A stretch of DNA of 9,293 nucleotides. Source: Chitinivibrionales bacterium. Its GTDB lineage: Bacteria; Fibrobacterota; Chitinivibrionia; Chitinivibrionales; FEN-1185. Both the position numbers and the translations under genes were made by a program. Location: NCBI GenBank assembly GCA_028718065.1, contig JAQUMP010000105.1:1-9293 (forward strand), given 5' to 3'. Under the pieces are notes generated by a model that was not told the origin of the DNA, did not search any database, and saw only the letters and a program-made list of their open reading frames with translations. This document shows, in pieces, positions 1-6,174 of this stretch. How positions within the stretch are numbered: position 1 is the first letter of the stretch; each line of letters opens with the position of its first letter.

Positions 1-657
1 ATATACGAAGATAAATTAGTATATTTGCAGCATGATTTAACATGCAAAAAATGTCTATCTCCTGAGTTTTCCACACAAATAAACGGCTACATTCTGGGGA
101 CGAAAAGCCAGGAGTTTTTTCGCCTAGCCGATTCGCTCTTTTCTACCAATAACGACTTCATGGAAATAGAAAATTGGGAATGCGCGCTATCTTCATTGCA
201 GCTTCTGCCACCCTGTGAATATGAAAATGCGCTCGAAAACTTTTTGCACAATCCCTACAATAAACAAACATGTTCCGGGATGTGCGATAAATTTGTATTC
301 AAATTAAATGCCTGGATTAATGCGAAATTGGAACCAGCTTCCTATCATCAGGTCTGCGGCATTTTACATGCAGTTAAAGAAGATAGCCTTTCTGCGATCA
401 TTAACGATAAAAAGAGCAATTTTTCTTTTTATAAATTGCGATGCCAAACGAGCAGATGGTTTAACATCAACATCATTTCTAGAACAAGTAGTCCTGACTC
501 GGTTCAAGTTAAACTTTTGATGATTAGGCATAATGATGACATGGCTCCCTTTATTGAACATACTGAAAATTTAATAATTTCTAATAAGACCCTCGCCGAT
601 ATAAAACAATACCTTAATGTAATTCCAGATTTTCAAAGAAGGTATATGTGTAAATAA
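1..657 (+). CDS. C-terminal part of an unrecognised AT-rich gene
   Basis: The frame is open from base 1 to the TAA at 655-657, so this is the 3' end of a longer gene. The TTG at 25 is not needed as a start and has no Shine-Dalgarno sequence. The visible part is about 218 residues. It has a CxxC pair near the left end (CKKC), a second close pair (CSGMC) and nine cysteines in all, so metal binding is possible but unproven. There is no signal peptide or membrane segment in the visible part, and I recognise no family. Base composition is much more AT-rich than the genes from 715 onward, which suggests a different origin or acquisition by transfer. It converges on the TPR gene across a 57-nt AT-rich gap (658-714) in which I see no clear terminator hairpin. 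Confidence is fair that it is coding, low for any function. Confidence 0.6.
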   Translation: MYEDKLVYLQHDLTCKKCLSPEFSTQINGYILGTKSQEFFRLADSLFSTNNDFMEIENWECALSSLQLLPPCEYENALENFLHNPYNKQTCSGMCDKFVFKLNAWINAKLEPASYHQVCGILHAVKEDSLSAIINDKKSNFSFYKLRCQTSRWFNINIISRTSSPDSVQVKLLMIRHNDDMAPFIEHTENLIISNKTLADIKQYLNVIPDFQRRYMCK

Positions 658-714
658 ACTAATTGCGTTTTAATTTTAAATTTAGGTCGGATTAATACTA
701 ATAATCGCTATGCT

Positions 715-1503
715 TTATCTCCCCAAATTCTTCAGCAAATGCCGGCTCTCTTCTTTAAGATCTTTATCCAGGTGCCAAACGAGCGGACAGGGTTGCACTT
801 TTTGCAGGTAATCGCCCGCCTCTTTTTCCTTGCCCATGGCCAAGAGCGTCCGTGCATATTCGAGCAGCGCGCCGTTATTGCACGGCGAAAGTTCCAGCGC
901 CTTGCGCAACGTGCGCTCCGAATCTTCCAGGGTGCCGTCCGGTTCCCACCCAAAAAAGATCTTTCCCATAACCTTTTGCAAAGCGCTTGCCGTGGCGACC
1001 TCCCGGAAGTAAATTCCCAGCACGATATAGGCCGGCGCAAAACCGGGCGCCAAAGCGATCGCCCGCCGGGCGTTTTGCCCGGCGCTCCTTCCCAGTTCCA
1101 ATTTGTCTTTGCCGTGGGTTAGGCGGGACATGTTTCCCGCCGCGACCGCGTTGAGGAAATAGGCTTGGCTTGAATCGGGGAAGCGCTGCCTAAGGGTGTC
1201 GGCGTAGCGCATGCCGGTGCGGTACAGATCAAGCGCCGCCTGGTCGTCGCCGTCCTCGCCCGCATCGATGCAGGCGCGGGTTATTTTCATGAGCGTTTCG
1301 TAGCGCGCGGGGCATGCCCGGTATGCGTCCGTAAAGTATGCCAGCGCCGCGCGGCTGTTAAAGCGGGCGTAGGAGGCGTCGCCGGAATCCAGAAGCGCCT
1401 GGCAGGGCAGCGCCCCGGCCCGCCAAACCAGGAACAGAAGGAGCGCGCCGAACCTCCAGTGCCGGGGTGGCGCGATTGTTTTTAGTAAAAGGGGATGCAC
1501 CAT
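715..1503 (-). CDS. Exported TPR protein, RMD1-like helical repeat
   Basis: This 262-aa protein has a basic N-terminus followed by a hydrophobic stretch (about residues 18-33), read as a signal peptide. The rest is helical repeat. Tetratricopeptide-like units are visible around SRAALAYFTDAYRACP (about 49-65), ARRAIALAPGFAPAYIVLG (about 145-163) and RTLRKALELSPCNNGALLEY (about 196-216). The order 'GRSAGQNARRAIALAP', then 'LGIYFREVATAS', then 'KIFFG', then a further TPR matches what I recall of the regulator-of-microtubule-dynamics (RMD1)-like TPR family and the bacterial TRAP-associated TatT-type proteins. Such proteins are usually scaffolds and no enzyme motif is seen. The ATG lies 12 nt after the stop of the LPP20-DUF4384 gene and has no good ribosome binding site, so translational coupling is likely. 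It is the last gene of the minus-strand block. The TPR assignment is good; the specific role is unknown. Confidence 0.8.
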   Translation of the reverse strand: MVHPLLLKTIAPPRHWRFGALLLFLVWRAGALPCQALLDSGDASYARFNSRAALAYFTDAYRACPARYETLMKITRACIDAGEDGDDQAALDLYRTGMRYADTLRQRFPDSSQAYFLNAVAAGNMSRLTHGKDKLELGRSAGQNARRAIALAPGFAPAYIVLGIYFREVATASALQKVMGKIFFGWEPDGTLEDSERTLRKALELSPCNNGALLEYARTLLAMGKEKEAGDYLQKVQPCPLVWHLDKDLKEESRHLLKNLGR

Positions 1504-1515
1504 ATATGCCGGGTT

Positions 1516-2664
1516 TTATCGATAGGTTGTAATTAAAATGGAATGCGTTGCGTCGGTATTCCCGGTGCCATCGGAGTTCTTTACAATTGCGGGAATGCAG
1601 CCCTGGGGGATCGCCAGGTAATTCTCCCCCGCGAAGAATCTCGGCGAAAAATCGCAATCCGGCCACGCCTCCTCCGATATGAATGCCCGGACCGTATCGG
1701 TCCCCAGCGGGAGGTTTGCCATAAAATTATCCGGCAGGGCAAAATCCCGGTTGCTGTATTTTTTATCAAAATAATAATTCCAATAGCGATAATCGGGGAT
1801 TATCCAGGCGCTATTGCTGAGCCGGCACAACAAATGAAAATAACACGGTCTGTTGACGCGAACGAAAAAGGTTACTATTTCTCCCAACCGCAGGCGGATT
1901 TTTTCGCCGCCGGCATCGGTGCGGAACGCAAGGCGCAAGCCCCCTTCGCCCCAATCGGCCTCCGCAGGGCGTTCGGCCACCCGATGTCGCAACTGTAAAC
2001 TTCTTGTTTTTAAGGCCGTCAGGCGCTCCCGAGGAGCCGCCGCCCCCAAAATTTCCAAGGTCGCCGATATTTTCGCGATTTCATCCAGGGTGTTCCAGCA
2101 TTCGCCGTCAAGCTCCCGGGCGCCGATTAAATCGCCTTGCCCGATAAAATCTTCTTCCTGTTTTTGCCGCTCCTCAAGACGCGCGGCGCGCGATGCCAAT
2201 TCGCCGCGATAGTTTTCGGTCACTTTTTCTTTGTCAATCCACGCCAAGGCGTACACCGGCTGATTGGCCCTTGCCTGGTATATCTCAAAGGCAATTCCCT
2301 GCAAATCAACGTCGCTGGTGCTCACGACCCGCGATGAATAATCGCTGCGTAATTCCTGTTTGCCCCCGCCCATCATGCGCGCCGTGGTTCCGTCGGAATT
2401 TCGCACCTGCACGCGCACCTGTATTCCCTCCACCAAAGCGCTTTTGGCGTTGTTTTTGGCCTCTTCAATCTTGGCGCCGGTCCCCGCATTATCGCTTGCG
2501 GTGGATATGCCGAAGCCGGTAAAAAAACGCTCCTCCGGGAACCGGGCGCTTTTGCCGAGTCCGGCCACCCAGTCCGGCGGCCGCGCCTGAACTTGACAAA
2601 GAAAAAAGCCCAGCACTATCATTATGGCCGCTGCGCGCGTGCGTCCGGAATTTCTCGTGGTCAC
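1516..2664 (-). CDS. Exported LPP20-like/DUF4384 domain protein
   Basis: This is a 382-aa protein. Residues 1-27 form a signal peptide (basic start, hydrophobic IMIVLGFFL, likely cleavage after VQA). Residues about 28-150 resemble the LPP20/FlgT-type fold: PPDWV, then a GFGIS segment, then an alanine-rich helix with EEAKNNAKSALVEGIQV, and strands ending in YALAWIDKE. A charged helical linker follows (about 152-205). Residues about 240-360 match DUF4384 as I know it: GEIVTFFVRVNRPCYFHLL, a proline/aromatic segment IIPDYRYWNYYF, and a late EEAWPD. DUF4384 is often found fused to, or beside, caspase-like and other peptidase domains, and here the caspase gene is immediately upstream. The start is GTG at 2664, supported by a strong Shine-Dalgarno (GGGGGAAGAAGGTG, complement of 2673-2686) about 8 nt before it. 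The role is not established; a partner or sensor of the caspase is an inference. Confidence 0.85.
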   Translation of the reverse strand: MTTRNSGRTRAAAIMIVLGFFLCQVQARPPDWVAGLGKSARFPEERFFTGFGISTASDNAGTGAKIEEAKNNAKSALVEGIQVRVQVRNSDGTTARMMGGGKQELRSDYSSRVVSTSDVDLQGIAFEIYQARANQPVYALAWIDKEKVTENYRGELASRAARLEERQKQEEDFIGQGDLIGARELDGECWNTLDEIAKISATLEILGAAAPRERLTALKTRSLQLRHRVAERPAEADWGEGGLRLAFRTDAGGEKIRLRLGEIVTFFVRVNRPCYFHLLCRLSNSAWIIPDYRYWNYYFDKKYSNRDFALPDNFMANLPLGTDTVRAFISEEAWPDCDFSPRFFAGENYLAIPQGCIPAIVKNSDGTGNTDATHSILITTYR

Positions 2665-2686
2665 GATTTATTCACCTTCTTCCCCC

Positions 2687-2708
2687 AAAAAGGGGCCGCC
2701 GGCCCTTT
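2687..2708 (-). terminator. Hairpin plus T-run between caspase and DUF4384 genes
   Basis: Read on the minus strand, the caspase stop codon runs into AAAGGGCC-GGC-GGCCCCTTTTT. This is a perfect GGGCC/GGCCC stem with a 3-nt loop, extended by AAA/TTT across one bulged C and followed by a short T-run. It has the form of a weak intrinsic terminator. Because it sits inside a 42-nt gap before a co-directional gene with a strong ribosome binding site, it may act as an attenuator that lowers expression of the two downstream genes. Termination efficiency cannot be judged by eye. Confidence 0.5.
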
Positions 2709-5229
2709 AGCGCACCTGCGCTAAGGGAAAATCCCGAAAAGCCCCGGGAAACGTTATGACGGGCGTTTGCAGCCCCTTGGTTAACTCCTTGACACGTTCG
2801 GAAACATAGAGGCTGAGCATGGTCACCGTGATTACGCCGGTTGCGGAATAATCGGCGTTGCCCCGCAGGCCTTCGGTCAAGGCCATCGTAAAAACGCCGT
2901 TGTTCCAGACGCCGTTCTCGCGCGCCGGTTGAAAAGCGGCGGAAGAATGCAAAATAATGATCCGGCCCGGGGTCGTTGCCCGGCGGTATGGCGATTGCCG
3001 GACAATGTCGAACTTTATGTTGCCGGCGTCGCAGGCATCAAAAAAACAGAGCGCCTGGGCCGGACTTTTTTCCAGCGGCCCGAGCAATTCCTTATCGCTG
3101 ATTAAATGCGTGTAATCTTTGCCGGACAAGGCCTCCGCGGGCAGAAAATAAAAGCGCCCCTGGGCGTCATCGATGCCATGGCCGGCCATGTAAAGCATGA
3201 TTACATCGCGGGCGGTGGCCAGGGCGCATGCCCGGGCCAAACTTTTGATTATTGCGGTTTTGGTGGCTTGTTCATTGGTAAGCAAGGTCGGGATTACCCT
3301 TTGATAGGGGCATGGCGTTTGTAAAGACCATATTTTTGTGAAATCTTCGGCGTCTTTTGCCGGAAAGGCCAAGGGCTGAACGTTCTTGGCATAATGCGAA
3401 ATACCGACCGCAATCACGTAAAGATTTTCGCCGGGTCCGCAAAATTGCGGCCCGGGAGGCGACGTACGCCGATGAACGATGACCCTTGCGGTGTCGCTGC
3501 CGCCAAAGGAATTATACGCCAGCGCCGACAGGTTGTTTGCTCCCGGCTCCAGTTTAACGGGATAATCTTTAAGAATTGTTTTTTGACGGGCGGCAATGGC
3601 CAGGCCGCGCAGGTCGGTATTTTGCCGGACCCCATTTACGGCGAGGACGATGGCCGTTAAGGGCGCGTTTCGCGGCGTGTTAATTTTCAGGCGCAGGACT
3701 ATGATGCTGTCATGGGCCACCGAGTTGTCTGGGGGCTGAAGGATTTGAACGGAAGGTTTGTTTGCCAGGGCGTTATCGTAGGAATCAAAAAGATGCGCGA
3801 TCGCGCGGGGATTATAGCCGTCCTGCCCCGCGCGGGAAACGGGCAGGGCATGCGCGGCTTCGGAGAGGCCGCGGTTTACGCGTCTGTAAAGTAGTTCGCC
3901 GCCGCGTTCCGAAGCGTCCCAGAACCCCGACGGCGTCCACAGGGCCCAGCGTTTTTGGTCGGCCGCAATCGCCAGCGCCAACAGCTCTTGTCCGTCAAGC
4001 AATCGATACCAGCGGACCGTTCCGTCGCCCAGGGCCGTCGCGCAAAGGTTCGCCTCGGGCGCCAGGGCAATTGCCGTCACCGCGCCGGGCATCGCTTTCT
4101 TCCAGACCAGCTCTGCCGAGGCGTCGATTTGAAAAAGATTCCAGTTGGAACCGACCATGACCCTGCCGGAGGTTTTATCGAAGACGATGCCGGAACAATA
4201 TTCCGATTTATTGAAAAGGTTGAGCGCATGGCCGTTTATGACGATTTTCGAGGAATTTTTCTCATCGTAACCAAGCGCCGGGTCTTTAATTTTTTGGTGC
4301 ATTAGCGAATCGTCGGAAATGGGTCGCAGCGTCCGGTCGGCAATGGAAAAAACAAAGGGCACGCTGCCGGAAAGTGAACAGGTCACTTCTTTTCCGTTGG
4401 GGCTCAGCCAAAAATTATCGGAATCAAGCAAACTTAAATCAAGCAAATCGCTTTCATTTAAATATGCCAGGCCGGAAACAAGGTCGATTCTCCCCAACTG
4501 CGGTTTTAAACCGGCAAAAACAATTGAATTATCGGGCAGGATCTTAATGTCCATAAGGACCCCGCTTGCAAATGAGCGCTCCTCGGGAGCGGCGCGGCCC
4601 CGGTCACCGTAGCGCCGGAGAACGCTGAGGCCGTTTTCCCGGGAACGTGCGCCGGTAACGATGCTGTAAAGATCGTTTGAAGTTTGCGACCAGGCCACCA
4701 GGGAAAACGATCCAGGCTCATCGGCGGCATTTGGAATGCTGTTTGTTTTTGTCAAGGCGGGGGAATTGTAAATGGTAATGGCGGAGGAACGTTCGTATCC
4801 CACGGCAAGTTTGGCTCCGTCGGCCGAAAATGAAATGCTAAAGGGAGCCAGCCCGGAGTCGGCCGTTGTTTCCCGATACCGGTTGAAGCCGTCGGTATAA
4901 ACCCGGACGCGTCCATCGGCGCTGGACACGGCCAATCTTCCTTTACAATCGAACGTAACATGCGTGCACGAAGCGCCGAACCCCCGCAGGGTTTTTTCGA
5001 GCTCAAGACCGGCCGCGCGGTAAATCCGTACGCCAAAGCCCCCGTAAAAAGAAATTGCCAAATAAACGCCGTCCGGTGAAAAAGCCAGGTCGGCCACCGC
5101 GTACGGCAAGCCTCCCAAACGCTCCTCCAGGGAACCGCTTGACGTATTAAACAGGTATACGGAGCAATTGCCGCTTATGGACCATCCGGTCCATCCGCCC
5201 ACCGCCGCCAGACGGGCGTCGGGGGACAA
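2707..5229 (-). CDS. WD40-propeller/caspase-like peptidase (C14), body after amber codon
   Basis: This is an 840-residue frame counted from a TTG at 5229, and it is also open back to the amber codon at 5254-5256. Residues 1 to about 420 contain WD40-type blades, recognisable as repeated 'FSPDG..LA......VRIY'-like units: SPDARLAAVGG, FSPDGVYLAIS, FSADGAKLAVG, LSPNGKEVTCS, LAPEANLCATALGDGTVRWY. Around 430-460 lies the segment RRWALWTPSGFWDASERGGE, then a beta-rich Ig-like stretch (about 490-590). Residues about 598-800 form a caspase-type domain with LYVIAVGIS at its start, catalytic His684 in YMAGHGID and catalytic Cys733 in FFDACDAGN, so the His-Cys dyad is intact. Caspase-like C14 peptidases cleave proteins after specific residues, often on activation by a sensor domain. 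The signal peptide lies in the separate 5' fragment ending at 5254, so this piece alone would not be exported. The TTG has no well-placed ribosome binding site, so independent translation is doubtful. The gene ends in TAA, 42 nt before the LPP20-DUF4384 start. The family call is strong; whether the gene is functional is open. Confidence 0.88.
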   Translation of the reverse strand: MSPDARLAAVGGWTGWSISGNCSVYLFNTSSGSLEERLGGLPYAVADLAFSPDGVYLAISFYGGFGVRIYRAAGLELEKTLRGFGASCTHVTFDCKGRLAVSSADGRVRVYTDGFNRYRETTADSGLAPFSISFSADGAKLAVGYERSSAITIYNSPALTKTNSIPNAADEPGSFSLVAWSQTSNDLYSIVTGARSRENGLSVLRRYGDRGRAAPEERSFASGVLMDIKILPDNSIVFAGLKPQLGRIDLVSGLAYLNESDLLDLSLLDSDNFWLSPNGKEVTCSLSGSVPFVFSIADRTLRPISDDSLMHQKIKDPALGYDEKNSSKIVINGHALNLFNKSEYCSGIVFDKTSGRVMVGSNWNLFQIDASAELVWKKAMPGAVTAIALAPEANLCATALGDGTVRWYRLLDGQELLALAIAADQKRWALWTPSGFWDASERGGELLYRRVNRGLSEAAHALPVSRAGQDGYNPRAIAHLFDSYDNALANKPSVQILQPPDNSVAHDSIIVLRLKINTPRNAPLTAIVLAVNGVRQNTDLRGLAIAARQKTILKDYPVKLEPGANNLSALAYNSFGGSDTARVIVHRRTSPPGPQFCGPGENLYVIAVGISHYAKNVQPLAFPAKDAEDFTKIWSLQTPCPYQRVIPTLLTNEQATKTAIIKSLARACALATARDVIMLYMAGHGIDDAQGRFYFLPAEALSGKDYTHLISDKELLGPLEKSPAQALCFFDACDAGNIKFDIVRQSPYRRATTPGRIIILHSSAAFQPARENGVWNNGVFTMALTEGLRGNADYSATGVITVTMLSLYVSERVKELTKGLQTPVITFPGAFRDFPLAQVR

Positions 5230-5253
5230 AGCGCATGCGTAAAGATTTCCTTC

Positions 5254-5256
5254 CTA
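5254..5256 (-). other. In-frame amber (TAG) codon splitting the WD40-caspase gene
   Basis: The minus-strand frame from ATG 5508 and the frame of the long caspase ORF are the same. The only stop between them is this TAG. Upstream the protein reads ...TFYPPSGQD, and immediately after it EGNLYACALSPDARLAAVGG, which is a natural WD40 continuation from blade to blade. With the amber read as an amino acid, the gene would encode 933 residues (His777, Cys826). Possible causes are a nonsense mutation, a sequencing or assembly error, or readthrough by a suppressor. The LPP20 lipoprotein gene in this window also ends in TAG (5605-5607) at a sensible length, which argues against a genome-wide reassignment of TAG. 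Confidence 0.9.
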
Positions 5257-5508
5257 GTCCTGGCCGCTCGGCGGATAAAAGGTCCGGAGCAATTCCCCCG
5301 ACGCGGCATTCCAGAATTTTGCGGTTTTGTCGATGGAACACGAAAGAAGGTATTGTCCTGATTTGTCAATCGAAATGCGGCCGATGATGCCGGTGTGCAT
5401 GGCGCTGTGGACCCGCAGTGTCGTCGCCCCCAGGCCGCCGCCGGCCGTAAAAAAAAGAGCGCCGCACCACAACCACGCTCTGAGCCGGTGTATAATTGAG
5501 CGCATCAT
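5254..5508 (-). CDS. N-terminal fragment of the WD40-caspase: signal peptide and first blade
   Basis: This 84-aa fragment is in the same frame as the caspase ORF at 2707-5229. Residues 1-28 form a signal peptide: two methionines, basic RSIIHRLR, hydrophobic AWLWCGALFF, likely cleavage after GLGA. Residues about 35-77 form one WD40 blade (HTGIIGRISIDKSGQYLLS, then CSIDKTAKFWNAASGELLRT), ending in a TAG. On its own it is too short to be a stable propeller, so it is best read as the 5' end of the interrupted caspase gene. ATG 5508 (or 5505) is the only start available, since an in-frame TGA lies just upstream at 5521-5523. The ribosome binding site is weak (GGACGG-like). If translated alone it would be an exported stub. 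Confidence 0.75.
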   Translation of the reverse strand: MMRSIIHRLRAWLWCGALFFTAGGGLGATTLRVHSAMHTGIIGRISIDKSGQYLLSCSIDKTAKFWNAASGELLRTFYPPSGQD

Positions 5509-5561
5509 AAACGCCGTCCGTCATAAACGCCTTTGCATGCATTCCGGCCGTTACTTTACAT

Positions 5562-5598
5562 GGGGCAAGTTGCGCGTGCCGGCAGGGCATTGCGCCCC
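5562..5598. repeat. Imperfect GC-rich inverted repeat upstream of the WD40-caspase gene
   Basis: On the plus strand, GGGGCAA at 5562-5568 is complementary to TTGCGCCCC at 5590-5598, with a two-base GC bulge. The 8-bp palindrome TGCCGGCA (5577-5584) sits inside the loop. It occupies much of the 96-nt gap between the LPP20 lipoprotein gene and the caspase gene. No T-run follows on the minus strand, so it is not a standard terminator. It could be an RNA structure or an operator, or chance in GC-rich DNA. Confidence 0.3.
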
Positions 5599-5604
5599 GT
5601 GCTC

Positions 5605-6162
5605 CTATTCGGTCGCATGCCCCTGATTCTGGCGTTCGCGGTTGGCCCGTTTTTCGAGTTCCTGGTAGGCCTTGGAGGCCTTGAACGAGGTAAACGAGCT
5701 CAGCTTTTCGTCGAAAATATTCTTTACCTGCTCAGCCGAAACCACCACAAGGACCTTGGCCGAATATTCCTTGCCGTTTTTCTGGACCAGGGTTTTGGCC
5801 ACCTTGCTGCCGCCGATGTCAAGCTGGGCAAATACTTCCATGACATGGCTGTATTCGCTTGAGGCGCGGTTGCCAACCTGGTCGTCGTACTCTTTTTGCA
5901 GCACGTCGATTTGCGATTTGAACTCCCGGGCGATTTCCGCCCGCGCCTGCAATCCCGCTTTATTCACGGCCACGTCTTCATCGGGCCCGGTGGCCGAACC
6001 GATCGCATAAATCCCCTCGGAATAATATTGCTTGATAAGATTCTGCAATTCACTGGGGACGGCATCGGAGTATCCCAGGTTCGACGGCCTTGGTCCGCAC
6101 CCGAAAGTCAACAATAAAAAAAACCCTAAAATTCCCTGGCCTAAAACACGTTTATAGCGCAT
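5605..6162 (-). CDS. LPP20-family lipoprotein
   Basis: This is a 185-aa protein. The N-terminus is a lipoprotein-type signal (basic MRYKR, hydrophobic GILGFFLLLTFG) with candidate lipidated Cys22. The box LTFGC is imperfect because Phe at -2 and Thr at -3 are uncommon. Residues about 45-150 carry the LPP20-like pattern: IYAIGSATG, then the alanine-rich helix NKAGLQARAEIAREFKSQI, then a strand with EYSAKVLVVVSAEQVK. The C-terminal 35 residues are charged and helical (YQELEKRANRERQNQ). LPP20 proteins are outer-membrane lipoproteins of largely unknown function, named after the Helicobacter antigen. The start is well supported: AGGAGG (complement of 6168-6173) lies 5 nt before the ATG and abuts the stop of the transglycosylase gene, so the two are probably co-translated. 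The gene ends in TAG. A second LPP20-like domain occurs in the DUF4384 protein of the same block. Confidence 0.85.
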   Translation of the reverse strand: MRYKRVLGQGILGFFLLLTFGCGPRPSNLGYSDAVPSELQNLIKQYYSEGIYAIGSATGPDEDVAVNKAGLQARAEIAREFKSQIDVLQKEYDDQVGNRASSEYSHVMEVFAQLDIGGSKVAKTLVQKNGKEYSAKVLVVVSAEQVKNIFDEKLSSFTSFKASKAYQELEKRANRERQNQGHATE

Positions 6163-6167
6163 ACCGT

Positions 6168-6173
6168 CCTCCT
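6168..6173 (-). promoter_or_regulatory. Strong Shine-Dalgarno of the LPP20 lipoprotein gene
   Basis: On the minus strand AAAAGGAGGACGGTATG gives a perfect AGGAGG with a 5-nt spacer. It adjoins the TAA of the transglycosylase gene (6175-6177), fixing the ATG at 6162 as the start and supporting an operon. Confidence 0.8.
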
Positions 6174-6174
6174 T

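Noticed and set aside
25..27. TTG as the start of the left gene
   Set aside because: The frame is open to base 1 with plausible coding sequence, and no ribosome binding site precedes the TTG.
1543..1998. 151-codon plus-strand open frame, and similar ones at 739-1122, 3762-4160 and 5533-5862
   Set aside because: All lie opposite well-supported minus-strand genes with clear domains; their products are low-complexity Arg/Pro/Gly-rich sequences typical of antisense frames.
5491..5496. Perfect plus-strand TATAAT
   Set aside because: It lies inside the signal-peptide coding region of the minus-strand caspase gene, has no TTGACA-like box 16-18 nt upstream and leads to no plus-strand gene.
5254..5607. 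TAG reassigned to an amino acid genome-wide
   Set aside because: The LPP20 lipoprotein gene ends in TAG at 5605-5607 at a natural family length, and no other in-frame TAG is seen in the window's genes; local readthrough stays possible.
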